A DNA stretch of 64,000 nt, from assembly GCF_000331995.1 (NCBI RefSeq), contig NC_020134.1, forward strand, positions 1,339,465 to 1,403,464. The letters run 5' to 3'. Below are positions 44,112 through 53,158 of the stretch, in pieces. Position numbers and translations under genes: made by a program. Within the stretch, counting starts at the first letter, position 1; each line of letters starts with the position of its first letter. The notes beneath the pieces were generated by a model. The model searched no databases. It saw nothing but the letters and a program-made list of their open reading frames with translations, and had not been told where the DNA came from. This DNA is from Thermoclostridium stercorarium subsp. stercorarium DSM 8532. Its GTDB lineage: Bacteria > Bacillota > Clostridia > DSM-8532.

Positions 44112-45173
44112 CTACACTTTTTCAATCCAGCCAAACTCATCGGGGAGTTTTCCGTACTGAATGCCGGTGAGCGTGTCGTACAGGCGCTGGGAGATAGGCC
44201 CTGTTTTTCCGTTGTTTATTGTTATAACATTGCCGTTCCAGCACAATTCACCCACAGGCGAAATAACCGCAGCAGTACCTGTTCCGAATACTTCTTTCAG
44301 AAGACCTTTTTCGTGGGCTTCATAAACTTCCTGAATGGAAATTCTGCGTTCATTCATGTTATATCCCCAGTGTCTGAGAAGTTCAATACAGGATTTTCTT
44401 GTTATACCCGGCAGAATGCTCCCGCTAAGTTCAGGCGTAACAATCTCGTCGCCGATTATAAAGAATACGTTCATTGTTCCGACTTCTTCTATGTATTTTT
44501 TCTCTACGCCGTCAAGCCAAAGGACCTGAGTATAGCCTTTTTCATTGGCTTCAACCTGAGCTTTAAGGCTTGCGGCATAGTTGGCGGATGCTTTGATTTC
44601 ACCGAGGCCGCCTCTGACCGCACGGACATAGTTGGGCTCAACGTAGATTTTGACCGGATTAATTCCCTCTTTGTAATAAGCTCCGACGGGACCGGTTATT
44701 ATAACAAAGCTGTACGTCGTTGAAGGCCTTACGCCTATGTGGGGTTCGGTTGCGAAGATAAACGGGCGGATATACAATGATGTTCCGTCTCCTTCGGGGA
44801 TCCAGTCCCTGTCAACATCGACCAGTTTTTTGATAGCCGTCAGGGCAAATTCTTCGTCAACCGTGGGTATGCAAAGACGCCTGCATGATGCGTTTAACCT
44901 TTTGATATTTTCGCGGGGTCTGAAGAGATTTACGTGCCCGTCCTTGGTTTTATAAGCCTTTAAGCCTTCAAAGATGCTTTGAGCGTAATGAAGTGTCATT
45001 GTGGAGGGATCTATACTGAGGTTCTGATAGGGTACGATGCGTGCGTTATGCCAGCCTTTGTCGGGAGAATAATCGCATATGAACATATGATCCGAAAATA
45101 CTTTCCCGAAAACCAGTTGGTCAGTGCCGGGCTTCTGTTTCGGCGTTTTCGTTCGTTCAACAGAAATAGTCAT
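44112..45173 (-). CDS. ilvE: Branched-chain amino acid aminotransferase
   Basis: 353 residues, long (type II, eukaryote-like) BCAT. It has [13 protein letters not shown] near 61, the PLP-Lys motif [16 protein letters not shown] near 190-205, VGTMNVFFI and [12 protein letters not shown] near 300. It transfers amino groups between glutamate and Leu, Ile or Val. With the VorB-like enzyme at 13.8 kb it could provide branched acyl-CoAs, but the genes are far apart. Ribosome site AAAGGAGTG. Transcribed alone. Confidence 0.94.
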   Translation of the reverse strand: MTISVERTKTPKQKPGTDQLVFGKVFSDHMFICDYSPDKGWHNARIVPYQNLSIDPSTMTLHYAQSIFEGLKAYKTKDGHVNLFRPRENIKRLNASCRRLCIPTVDEEFALTAIKKLVDVDRDWIPEGDGTSLYIRPFIFATEPHIGVRPSTTYSFVIITGPVGAYYKEGINPVKIYVEPNYVRAVRGGLGEIKASANYAASLKAQVEANEKGYTQVLWLDGVEKKYIEEVGTMNVFFIIGDEIVTPELSGSILPGITRKSCIELLRHWGYNMNERRISIQEVYEAHEKGLLKEVFGTGTAAVISPVGELCWNGNVITINNGKTGPISQRLYDTLTGIQYGKLPDEFGWIEKV

Positions 45174-45281
45174 ATGTTACACACTCCTTTTATGTATTCG
45201 TAAAGGCTTAACCATATTAAATTATGCTTTCCTGTTTCACAGTATTTTATCACAATAAATAATGCACTGTAAACTAAATTG

Positions 45282-45310
45282 TTGCGCGGGAACGGGAAGT
45301 TTGGTATCAT
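45282..45310 (+). promoter_or_regulatory. Possible promoter of the yqeG-aroE operon
   Basis: TTGCGC and TATCAT spaced by 17 bp, about 20 bp before the yqeG start. Confidence 0.45.
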
Positions 45311-45330
45311 AAACCGGAAGGAGGATGGTA

Positions 45331-45828
45331 ATGGGCAAAGGGCTAAAGCCGGATTTGTACATTAAGTCAGTATTCGATCTTGACGTTAATTGGCTGAAAG
45401 AGCGTGGAATCAAAGGAGTTTTACTGGATATAGACAATACCCTTGTAACCCATAAACAAAAAATTCCCGACGAGAAAGTAGTGGAATTGATAAAGCGTTT
45501 TCAGGAAAACGGCATTAAAGCTGCAATTGTGTCCAATGCCAGGAAGAAAAGGGTTGCGGTATTTAATGAAAAATTAGGCCTGTACGCGAAACACCGGGCG
45601 TTCAAGCCGTCAAACAGAGGATTTCTGAAAGCCATGTCTGACCTTAACCTCGCTCCGGAAGAAACCGCCGTAATCGGAGATCAGCTGTTTACCGATATAC
45701 GGGGCGGAAATAGGATTGGGCTTACAACAATTCTCGTTGATCCGCTGGACAAAAATGAACCCGCTACAGTCAGAATAAAAAGAATTTTTGAAAAACTTTT
45801 TCTTAAAAGAAAACCATGGCATGATTAG
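45331..45828 (+). CDS. YqeG-family HAD phosphatase
   Basis: 165 residues. HAD motif I DIDNTLV follows GVLL near 31-37. Motif II AAIVSNA and motif IV VIGDQLFTDIRGGNRIG are also present. YqeG (HAD IIIA) sits next to yqeH and aroE in Bacillus; here aroE-like follows directly. The start at 45331 has AAGGAGG at a good distance; the ATG two codons earlier overlaps it. Substrate unknown. Confidence 0.88.
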   Translation: MGKGLKPDLYIKSVFDLDVNWLKERGIKGVLLDIDNTLVTHKQKIPDEKVVELIKRFQENGIKAAIVSNARKKRVAVFNEKLGLYAKHRAFKPSNRGFLKAMSDLNLAPEETAVIGDQLFTDIRGGNRIGLTTILVDPLDKNEPATVRIKRIFEKLFLKRKPWHD

Positions 45829-45852
45829 CAATGGTTTTTCCGGAGGAATAGT

Positions 45853-46740
45853 ATGGCAAGAATTAAAGTTGACGGGAACACATCCATATACGCACTGGCA
45901 GGAAAATATATAAGTTTTTCTCCTGTTCCCGAATTCTTTAATCAGATAAGCAGTTTCACAGGTTACAATTCGGTTATGATTCCTGTCAGTACCGAGCGTT
46001 ACGGAATAAAACCAATTCTTGACTCATTAATAAAAACAAACTGCAGAGGTGTTTTGATTGATACGCCTCACCGCTGCGAGCTGAATGATTGGCTGACGTC
46101 TGTTTCCGATGAAGCAAATAATTGCGGTGCGGTCAATATTGTGAGGATTGAAGAAGACGGAAGTATTCACGGTCATAATACCGAGATTTCGGCTTTCAGA
46201 AGGGCATTTCCGAAAATAACCAGCGAAGAGTTAAGAGAAAAAAAGATTTTTATCTTCGGTACAGGAGGCATAGCGCGGGCGGTAGCCTTTGCATGCGCTC
46301 TTGAAAAGTGCGCGGGAATTACAATAGCAAATCATAACCCGCATAAAGCCCGGCAGCTTTGCGCGCTGCTGAACGATAAATTCGGCAACATTGCCATGGC
46401 TGCCGATTTTAACGCTCCTGAAACCATACATGGCTTTTATAATGCCGATATCATAATCCAGGCAACTTCGGTTGGCATGTTTCCCAAGTTTGACGTTCAA
46501 CCCCTTCCAGAGCATTTTAATTTTATGTCTCATCACATTGTTTTCGATACGATATATAATCCCCCTCAGACAAAGCTTATGTACATGGCCGAAAAAAGAG
46601 GCTGCAGGGTATATAACGGCATGGATATCATGTTTTACAACTGTTTTGAGGCTTTCCGGTGGTGGACCGGTATAAAGGTTGATGAGGAAAATGAAAAAAA
46701 ATTATTTAATATTTGGAAAGACCTGATTTATAATATATAG
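45853..46740 (+). CDS. Shikimate dehydrogenase-like protein lacking canonical catalytic residues
   Basis: 295 residues with AroE architecture: an N-terminal substrate domain, then an NADP Rossmann motif FGTGGIARAVAFAC near 136 and QATSVGMFPK near 212. In ordinary AroE the substrate domain has a PHK-type Lys and NTDxxG Asp that form the catalytic dyad. Here the aligned places read DTPHRCEL and HNTEISAF, so Lys is Arg and Asp is Glu. The start SFSPVPEFFN also departs from the usual HSxSPxxHN. YqeG linkage supports an aroE origin. Activity as shikimate dehydrogenase is doubtful. A quinate or other polyol dehydrogenase, or a regulator, is possible. Confidence 0.8.
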   Translation: MARIKVDGNTSIYALAGKYISFSPVPEFFNQISSFTGYNSVMIPVSTERYGIKPILDSLIKTNCRGVLIDTPHRCELNDWLTSVSDEANNCGAVNIVRIEEDGSIHGHNTEISAFRRAFPKITSEELREKKIFIFGTGGIARAVAFACALEKCAGITIANHNPHKARQLCALLNDKFGNIAMAADFNAPETIHGFYNADIIIQATSVGMFPKFDVQPLPEHFNFMSHHIVFDTIYNPPQTKLMYMAEKRGCRVYNGMDIMFYNCFEAFRWWTGIKVDEENEKKLFNIWKDLIYNI

Positions 46741-46788
46741 TAACATAAAACAGACAGGCTTTCTGCTGCCTGGGAAGGGGGTCATAAC

Positions 46789-47058
46789 ATGGAACTTAAA
46801 AATTATATGGAAGAAATTGTATTCAATTTCATTGATGATGTTTTAAAAGATATTGACATGTGCAAATGTGATATCTGTAAGCTTGACGTTGCGGCTAAAG
46901 CATTGAATGAATTACCCCCGCAGTATTTTGTGACAGAAAAGGGCGAGGTCTATTCCAAGATCAATAATTTGAGGCTGCAGTTTGAGGTTGATGTTATTTC
47001 GGCCATCACCAGGGCGGCTGAGGTGGTAAGAAAGAAACCAAGGCATGATATAAAATAA
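46789..47058 (+). CDS. comFB: ComFB-family protein
   Basis: 89 residues. YMEEIVFNFIDDVLKDIDMC, then CKCDICKLDVAAKALNELPP and YFVTEKGEVYSKIN are the ComFB pattern; three Cys (MCKCDIC) may bind metal. ComFB lies in the late competence comF operon of Bacillus, and cyanobacterial homologues bind c-di-GMP and affect pili and DNA uptake. Here it stands outside a com operon and is followed by a terminator. The ribosome site is GGAAGGGGG. Confidence 0.85.
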   Translation: MELKNYMEEIVFNFIDDVLKDIDMCKCDICKLDVAAKALNELPPQYFVTEKGEVYSKINNLRLQFEVDVISAITRAAEVVRKKPRHDIK

Positions 47059-47081
47059 TGATAAGGCTGAATGACATTTAT

Positions 47082-47110
47082 AGCCTTCCTGAAGTCAGGA
47101 AGGCTTTTAT
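47082..47110 (+). terminator. Terminator after comFB
   Basis: AGCCTTCCTG and CAGGAAGGCT arms with a very short loop, then TTTATT. Confidence 0.8.
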
Positions 47111-47192
47111 TATGCCCGTTGTGGTCTGACGTAAGTAACCCGGAAAAAACATAATGCATATACTGTCAGTGTATCAGAATGGGGGGATTTGG

Positions 47193-47960
47193 TTGGTAGC
47201 GGCCGTAGCTGTTGAAAACATTTCAAAACGATATCATACCGTTGACGGCGAAATATCTGCTCTGGAGAATGTTTCCCTTGAAGTTTCGGAGGGCGAGTTT
47301 GTAGGAATAGTCGGTCCAAGCGGTTGCGGAAAGTCAACCCTTTTATCTATAATTGCTGGTTTAATAAAACCTTCATCCGGACAAGTATATGTGTTCGGCG
47401 AAAAAGTAACCGGGGTTAACCCCAGAATAGGTTATATGCTGCAACGGGACAGTCTGTTTGAATGGCGTACCATTTATAAAAACGTGATCCTGGGGCTGGA
47501 AATTCAAAATCAGGTAACACCTGAAAGAATTAGGCATGTGGAGTATTTGCTTGAAAAATACGGCTTGATAAATTTCAGAAATCACCATCCGTCTCAGCTT
47601 TCCGGGGGAATGAGGCAAAGGGCGGCACTAATACGAACACTGGCGGTGAACCCCGATATTCTTTTACTGGATGAAGCGTTTTCTGCGCTGGATTATCAGA
47701 CAAGACTGGCAGTTAATGACGACATCTATAAAATTATCAAAAAAGAAGGCAAAACGGCTATAATGGTTACCCATGATATTTCGGAAGCGATAAGTATGTC
47801 AGAACGTCTTTACGTTATGTCAAAAAGACCGGGAACAATAAAAATGGTGATTGATGTCAAGTTTGACATGGAAAACAGAACGCCGCTTTCTTCAAGGGAG
47901 GCTCCTGAATTCAGGAAGTATTTCAACATGGTATGGAAGGAGCTGGATGTACATGTATAG
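47193..47960 (+). CDS. SsuB/TauB-type ABC transporter ATP-binding protein
   Basis: About 255 residues from the TTG at 47193, which follows GGGGGGAT; the longer reading from 47154 has no ribosome site. Walker A GPSGCGKST, signature LSGGMRQRAALIRTL, Walker B ILLLDEAFSALD and an H-loop THDISEA. The group imports aliphatic sulfonates, taurine, nitrate or pyrimidine/thiamine precursors. Overlaps the permease gene by 8 bp. Confidence 0.9.
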   Translation: MVAAVAVENISKRYHTVDGEISALENVSLEVSEGEFVGIVGPSGCGKSTLLSIIAGLIKPSSGQVYVFGEKVTGVNPRIGYMLQRDSLFEWRTIYKNVILGLEIQNQVTPERIRHVEYLLEKYGLINFRNHHPSQLSGGMRQRAALIRTLAVNPDILLLDEAFSALDYQTRLAVNDDIYKIIKKEGKTAIMVTHDISEAISMSERLYVMSKRPGTIKMVIDVKFDMENRTPLSSREAPEFRKYFNMVWKELDVHV

Positions 47961-48753
47961 TCATGAATCTGCCGAGCAAAAGGAATTTTTACGTAAGCTG
48001 AGGGCAAAGAAGCGGATTATTGCGGCACTCAGAGTTTTGCTGCTGGTATTTATTATTGCGTCATGGGAGGCGGTTACAAGGCTTAACTGGCTTGATCCGT
48101 TTATTTTCAGCAGTCCGAGCAGGATTGTTAAAACCTTTATCCGCCTTTATAACGAAGGAACTTTGTTTTCCCATGTTTTCACCACGCTTTGGGAAACGGT
48201 TGTGGGATTTTTGCTGGGAACGGTTCTGGGTATAGTTATTGCTATCGTGTTGTGGCTTTCCGAAACATGTTCGCGGGTACTGGAACCGTATCTTGTGGTT
48301 CTGAATGCCCTTCCCAAAATAGCGCTTGGACCTGTTTTTATCGTATGGATGGGAGCCGGACCGGTTGCGATAATAACCGTGGCGGTTACCGTATCTTTAA
48401 TAGTGACGGTCCTGGAAGTATATACCGGTTTCCTTGAGACAGATTCCGAAAAAATAAGGCTTGTTCAGAGTTTCGGAGCAAATAGGAAACAGATTCTTAC
48501 AAAAGTGGTTTTGCCTTCGTCATTCCCTGTTATGATGAATGCATTGAAAGTAAACGTGGGAATGTCATGGGTAGGAGTAATTGTCGGCGAATTTCTCGTT
48601 TCAAGGGCAGGACTGGGATATTTGATTGTTTACGGCGGGCAGGTTTTTCAGCTTGACCTGGTTATGACCAGTGTTTTAATCCTTTCAGTGCTGGCAGCTC
48701 TTATGTATTTCGGCGTCCAGCTTCTTGGTAAATGGATATCTGCAAAATATTAA
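47953..48753 (+). CDS. SsuC/TauC-type ABC transporter permease
   Basis: About 266 residues from the ATG at 47953; an ATG at 47947 is also possible, since AAGGAG lies 10 and 4 bp upstream respectively. About six membrane spans. The EAA loop is SEKIRLVQSFGANRKQILTK. SWEAVTRLNWLDPFIFSSPS at the N terminus is typical of the SsuC/TauC family. An upstream open frame from 47851 runs antisense to nothing but overlaps the ATPase and is not used. Confidence 0.88.
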   Translation: MYSHESAEQKEFLRKLRAKKRIIAALRVLLLVFIIASWEAVTRLNWLDPFIFSSPSRIVKTFIRLYNEGTLFSHVFTTLWETVVGFLLGTVLGIVIAIVLWLSETCSRVLEPYLVVLNALPKIALGPVFIVWMGAGPVAIITVAVTVSLIVTVLEVYTGFLETDSEKIRLVQSFGANRKQILTKVVLPSSFPVMMNALKVNVGMSWVGVIVGEFLVSRAGLGYLIVYGGQVFQLDLVMTSVLILSVLAALMYFGVQLLGKWISAKY

Positions 48754-48771
48754 CACGGAAGGTGATGTGTA

Positions 48772-49767
48772 ATGAAAATTATGCGTTGTCTTGTTTTGCT
48801 TTCAATGGTCACAATGCTGATTTTATCGGGCTGTGGTACGAAAGAAGTTAAGGAAATTACGTTAAACGAAGTCACTCATTCGATATTTTACGCACCGCAG
48901 TATGTGGCGATAAACAAGGGATTTTTTGAGGAAGAAGGTCTGAAAATCACACTTGTAAACGGTGCAGGTGCGGACAAGGTTATGACTGCCGTGCTGTCTG
49001 GCCAGGCAGATATCGGTTTTTCCGGGCCTGAAGCCTGCATCTATGTATACAACGAAGGAAAGGAAGACTATGCGGTGGTTTTCGCTCAGCTTACTAAAAG
49101 AGACGGTTCGTTCCTTGTGGCAAGAGAACCGATGCCTGACTTCAAATGGGATGACGTAAGAGGCAAAATGATAATAGGCGGAAGAAAAGGGGGCGTACCG
49201 TTGATGACCCTTGAGTATGTATTGAAACAGCATAATATAATTCCCGGGAAAGACGTGGAAATAGATACTTCGGTTCAGTTTGCACTTATGGGCGGAGCAT
49301 TCTTGTCGGGAATGGGGGATTTTGTTACGCTGTTTGAACCCGTAGCATCCAGCTTTGAAAAAGAAGGCACCGGGTACATAGTGGCGTCTATGGGTGAAGC
49401 AAGCGGCGAGATCCCGTATACGGCCTATTACGCGAAAAAGAGCTATATTGAAAAAAATCCGGAAATTATACAGGCATTTACAAATGCAATTTATAAGGCT
49501 CAACTGTGGATTGAAAGAAGCTCGGACAGGGAAGTGGCCGAAGCCATAGCGGAATCATTTCCCGATACCAATCTGGAACTGCTTGAGACAGTTGTAAGAA
49601 GGTACAAGGAACAGGATACATGGAACAAAACACCGGTTATGAAGGAAGAAGCCTTTAACCGTTTGCAGGAAGTAATGAAAGAAGCAGGAGAACTTGCTGA
49701 ATTTGCGCCGTTTGACAAACTGGTGGATAATTCATTCGCGGAAAATGCAGTGAAAACCATAAAATAA
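48772..49767 (+). CDS. SsuA/THI5-like substrate-binding lipoprotein
   Basis: 331 residues. Lipoprotein signal with lipobox LSGC (Cys near 23). The mature region VTHSIFYAPQYVAINKGFFE and VMTAVLSGQADIGFSGPEA is the NMT1/SsuA-like pattern. It captures the ligand outside the cell for the two preceding gene products. The ligand cannot be decided by eye. THI5-like pyrimidine, sulfonate or riboflavin precursors are options, and no riboswitch upstream helps. Confidence 0.87.
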   Translation: MKIMRCLVLLSMVTMLILSGCGTKEVKEITLNEVTHSIFYAPQYVAINKGFFEEEGLKITLVNGAGADKVMTAVLSGQADIGFSGPEACIYVYNEGKEDYAVVFAQLTKRDGSFLVAREPMPDFKWDDVRGKMIIGGRKGGVPLMTLEYVLKQHNIIPGKDVEIDTSVQFALMGGAFLSGMGDFVTLFEPVASSFEKEGTGYIVASMGEASGEIPYTAYYAKKSYIEKNPEIIQAFTNAIYKAQLWIERSSDREVAEAIAESFPDTNLELLETVVRRYKEQDTWNKTPVMKEEAFNRLQEVMKEAGELAEFAPFDKLVDNSFAENAVKTIK

Positions 49768-49789
49768 TTAAGTTTTTTTACCAGTCCGT

Positions 49790-49830
49790 AAAAATCACCT
49801 TTCTTAACTTGCAGAAAGGTGATTTTTTTA
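49790..49830. terminator. Bidirectional terminator between the ABC operon and the DUF445 gene
   Basis: AAATCACCTTTCT and AGAAAGGTGATTT form a 13-bp stem with an 8-nt loop. TTTTT follows on both strands. Confidence 0.85.
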
Positions 49831-49831
49831 C

Positions 49832-50434
49832 TTAAAACAAAAGAGCAACCGTCCCCTGAATAAGGCCTATAATAAAACCCAAAACACCACCGAGATATTC
49901 GATATGTTTAAGTTCCTTATTTACCACGCTCAGTACAATGGATTCAAACGTAACAAGATCCAAAGCATTTATTTTTTCAGTAACCATTTCGGATATGGTT
50001 ATTTTCTCCGCGGCATGCCTTACAATGTTGTTTATCATTTCGCGTATATAGCGGTCGCCGTCCTTTTCCATAAAGTCTTCAAGGTGTTTTTTTACGGTCC
50101 TGTCGGTGAAACCATGCAAAAAGCCCGGAAGTTTGTCCTTCAATATGTTAATTACATTTGTTACGATGGCTTCCTTAAGATAGTTTATATCTTTTTCGGA
50201 TACCAGTTTGTTTATGATCTCCTCCGGCGATAAAAGCTGTTTTTCTATTACATTTCCGATTGATACGGCAAGTTCGGGTTTTCGCGCAGGTATTACCCCC
50301 TGGATCTTGTAGCCGAACAAAAGTTTCACCGGTTTAAACGGCCTGAATAGTAGCTTTATTGCGATATAATTTGTTATCCATCCTATGAAACCTCCTATAA
50401 CTGCCAACATCAAAAGCTTTGTTACGTATTCCAT
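49832..50434 (-). CDS. DUF445 family membrane protein
   Basis: 200 residues. The N-terminal membrane span with IGGFIGWITNYIAIKLLFRP is the DUF445 hallmark. A helical middle section (KDINYLKEAIVTNVINILKD) and a C-terminal membrane span with EYLGGVLGFIIGLIQGTVAL complete it. It resembles YheB/YtaF-neighbourhood proteins of sporulating Firmicutes. Function unknown. Transcribed alone. Confidence 0.85.
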   Translation of the reverse strand: MEYVTKLLMLAVIGGFIGWITNYIAIKLLFRPFKPVKLLFGYKIQGVIPARKPELAVSIGNVIEKQLLSPEEIINKLVSEKDINYLKEAIVTNVINILKDKLPGFLHGFTDRTVKKHLEDFMEKDGDRYIREMINNIVRHAAEKITISEMVTEKINALDLVTFESIVLSVVNKELKHIEYLGGVLGFIIGLIQGTVALLF

Positions 50435-50684
50435 ATATCCTCCGTTTATTATGCTAAAATGTTATTTATCAATATTAACACAATTTAGTTTTGTTTAACA
50501 GCCGAAAGCGCCAAATACCGGCTTTATATTTTTTAATACGGTGACTTTAAATAAAAAGTTACTAAACCACCGTATCTTATGATATATTAAATATGTTCCC
50601 GAATATGGACCGGAACAACAAAAGGCTGAGCCTGAGTAATTTGTGACAGGACATGAATTTTACCGGATTATAAAGGGTTGTGAA

Positions 50685-51620
50685 ATGCTGTATTATAAAT
50701 TTTCGGACTATCTTGTGAAAAAGTATAATGAAAAAGTTTATAAAATTCCTGTGAACATTCCGGTTACCTGTCCGAACAGGGACGGTTTACTGGGCGGCAA
50801 AGGATGTATTTTCTGCGGCGAAGAGGGGGCAGGCTTTGAGACCCTTGAACCTGCCCGGTCGGTAAAGGAACAGTTGAGTAAAAATATAGAATATATAGGC
50901 AAGAGATACAAGGCCAGAAAATATATAGCCTATTTTCAGAACTATTCAAATACGTATCTACCGGTAAGTGATTTTGGTTTTTATGTTGAAGAGGCAATAC
51001 GACCAGATGTGGTTGCAATTTACATTTCAACAAGACCCGACTGTTTAAATGACGAATACTTTGAAGTGATGCGTGAAATAAAGGAAAAATACCGGGTGGA
51101 CATCGTTGTGGAAATAGGGCTGCAGACCGTTAATTACCATACGTTAAAAATCCTGAACCGTGGTCATGGTCTTGCCGAGTTTATAGACAGCGTGATAAGG
51201 TCAAAAAAATACGGCATTGAAACCTGTGCGCATATGATAGTCGATCTTCCGATGGATGATATGGACGACGTTGTGGAAAGTGCCAGGATCCTCTCCGCCG
51301 TAGGCGTGAATCAGGTAAAATGCCATTCTCTTTATATTTTGAAGAACACAGTACTGGGAGATTTATACCTGAAGGGTGAAATCAAGCCGGTAACAATGGA
51401 TGAGTATATTGAAAGGATAGTAACGTTTCTTGAGTATCTTTCGCCGGATATTGTGATTCAGCGTCTGATTGGCCGTGCTCCCAGTGAAAGAAGCCTGTTC
51501 TGCAACTGGGACACAAGCTGGTGGAAAATTGTTGACCGGATAGAGGAAAAAATGCAACTGGAAAACAGATATCAGGGGAAAAAGTTTAATTACTTAAACG
51601 GCCTTGTTTGTTTAAAATAA
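50685..51620 (+). CDS. TIGR01212-family radical SAM protein (YtqA-like)
   Basis: 311 residues from the ATG at 50685 (AAAGGG 7 bp upstream); the in-frame GTG at 50643 has no site. The opening YLVKKYNEKVYKIPVNIPVT is typical. The cysteine set CPNRDGLLGGKGCIFC matches the family's CxxxxxxxxxxxCxxC iron-sulfur motif rather than CxxxCxxC. STRPDCL and VEIGLQTVNYHTLKILNRGH follow. The family is related to MnmL-type tRNA-modifying partners; the role here is uncertain. Confidence 0.88.
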   Translation: MLYYKFSDYLVKKYNEKVYKIPVNIPVTCPNRDGLLGGKGCIFCGEEGAGFETLEPARSVKEQLSKNIEYIGKRYKARKYIAYFQNYSNTYLPVSDFGFYVEEAIRPDVVAIYISTRPDCLNDEYFEVMREIKEKYRVDIVVEIGLQTVNYHTLKILNRGHGLAEFIDSVIRSKKYGIETCAHMIVDLPMDDMDDVVESARILSAVGVNQVKCHSLYILKNTVLGDLYLKGEIKPVTMDEYIERIVTFLEYLSPDIVIQRLIGRAPSERSLFCNWDTSWWKIVDRIEEKMQLENRYQGKKFNYLNGLVCLK

Positions 51621-51683
51621 TTAATCACTGTTTTGTCACGACTGAAAAAAGTCAGATATTTCAGGAAAGGAACGGGTTGTTAC

Positions 51684-53012
51684 GTGGAACAGGTAATAAA
51701 TGTTATCGGTGCCGGGCTTGCGGGTTGTGAAGCAGCCTGGCAGATTGCAAAACGGGGCGGGTATGTGCGCATTTATGAAATGAAACCTCATAAGAAAACC
51801 CCGGCCCATCATCTTGACACTTTCGCAGAGCTGGTGTGCTCAAACTCGTTAAAATCGAACCAGCTGGAAAATGCTGCAGGGCTTTTGAAGGAAGAGCTGA
51901 GAAGAATGGGTTCGCTGATAATGGAATGTGCGGACAGCAATGCAGTGCCTGCAGGCGGTGCTCTGGCTGTGGACAGGGAAGACTTTTCAAGGTGTGTAAC
52001 TGAGAAAATCAAAAATCATCCGAATATAGAAGTTATAGAGCAGGAATGTTCAAAAATCGATGACGAAAATATAACAATAATTGCGACAGGTCCCCTGACT
52101 TCCGAGGCTTTAATCGCTGAGATAGCCAGAATTACCGGCGATGGTTTCCTGTCTTTTTTTGATGCTGCGGCTCCGATTGTAAAAGCCGACAGCATAAATA
52201 TGGAAAAGGCTTTTATCGCATCCCGGTATGACAGGGGTGAGGCGGACTATATAAACTGCCCAATGACGAAAGAAGAATATGCTGCATTTTATGAAGCGCT
52301 GATTAATGCTGAAAAGGCAGAGGTGAAAGATTTTGAGAAACATCTTGTATTCGAGGGCTGCATGCCCATTGAAGTCATGGCGGAAAGAGGCCCTGACACT
52401 CTTAGGTTTGGGCCTTTGAAACCGGTCGGCCTTACCGATCCGAGAACCGGCAAAATGCCCTATGCAGTGGTACAGCTCAGAAGAGACAATAAAGAAGGAA
52501 CGCTATATAATATGGTGGGCTTTCAGACGCGCCTGAAATGGGGGGAGCAGAAGAGAGTGTTTTCAATGATTCCGGGGCTGGAGAACGCTGAATTTGTAAG
52601 ATACGGAGTAATGCACCGCAATACGTTTATTAATTCCCCCCGGCTGCTGTTGCCGTCTTACCGAATGAAAAAAAGAAGAAATCTTTTCTTCGCAGGTCAG
52701 ATCACCGGGGTGGAAGGATATGTGGAATCCACCGCTTCAGGACTGGTTGCCGGAATCAACGCGTTCAGGCTTTTAAAAGGCATGGATGAGATATATTTTC
52801 CGAAATCAACCGCTCTTGGCGCGTTGGCTCATTATATTTCCACATCTTCTGTCGGCACTTTCCAGCCGATGAATATAAACTTCGGGCTGATTGAGGATTT
52901 AAAACCCACAGATTCGGACGGTAAGCCTTTAAAGATAAAGGACAAACGGCTTAAAAACCGGATGATATCCGAAAGGGCATTAAGGGTTATAGAAAGCATG
53001 AAAGATATCTGA
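51684..53012 (+). CDS. trmFO: Methylenetetrahydrofolate-tRNA-(uracil-5-)-methyltransferase
   Basis: About 442 residues. Makes m5U54 (ribothymidine) in tRNA with folate and FAD. The dinucleotide motif [15 protein letters not shown] begins right after the start. [20 protein letters not shown] and [11 protein letters not shown], then [17 protein letters not shown] near 365, are TrmFO-specific. The GTG at 51684 gives the family's usual N terminus. The longer frame from 51633 adds 17 basic residues not expected. The ribosome site AACGGG is weak. Confidence 0.94.
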   Translation: MEQVINVIGAGLAGCEAAWQIAKRGGYVRIYEMKPHKKTPAHHLDTFAELVCSNSLKSNQLENAAGLLKEELRRMGSLIMECADSNAVPAGGALAVDREDFSRCVTEKIKNHPNIEVIEQECSKIDDENITIIATGPLTSEALIAEIARITGDGFLSFFDAAAPIVKADSINMEKAFIASRYDRGEADYINCPMTKEEYAAFYEALINAEKAEVKDFEKHLVFEGCMPIEVMAERGPDTLRFGPLKPVGLTDPRTGKMPYAVVQLRRDNKEGTLYNMVGFQTRLKWGEQKRVFSMIPGLENAEFVRYGVMHRNTFINSPRLLLPSYRMKKRRNLFFAGQITGVEGYVESTASGLVAGINAFRLLKGMDEIYFPKSTALGALAHYISTSSVGTFQPMNINFGLIEDLKPTDSDGKPLKIKDKRLKNRMISERALRVIESMKDI

Positions 53013-53023
53013 GAGGAAAAGGA

Positions 53024-53125
53024 ATGGAAGATTTTATAGCTTTGGCCCGGTTAATTAAAGATACGAAGTTTGTGAAATGCCGTGAACAGTTTAAACAGAC
53101 ATTATATCAAAGAAAGAAGTTATGA
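53024..53125 (+). CDS. Small ORF of 33 residues, unknown
   Basis: ATG at 53024 with AAAAGG directly upstream, ending TGA at 53125. The peptide begins MEDFIALARLIKDTKFVKC and is basic and probably helical. It lies 11 bp after trmFO and 33 bp before the AAA gene, in the same direction. It could be a real micro-protein or a chance frame. Confidence 0.35.
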   Translation: MEDFIALARLIKDTKFVKCREQFKQTLYQRKKL

Positions 53126-53158
53126 GTACCTTCCTGAAAGTAAACGGGGTGTGAGTTT

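Noticed and set aside
46741-46788. ComFB gene as part of a competence (comF) operon
   Set aside because: No comFA or comFC gene adjoins it; it follows aroE-like and is closed off by a terminator.
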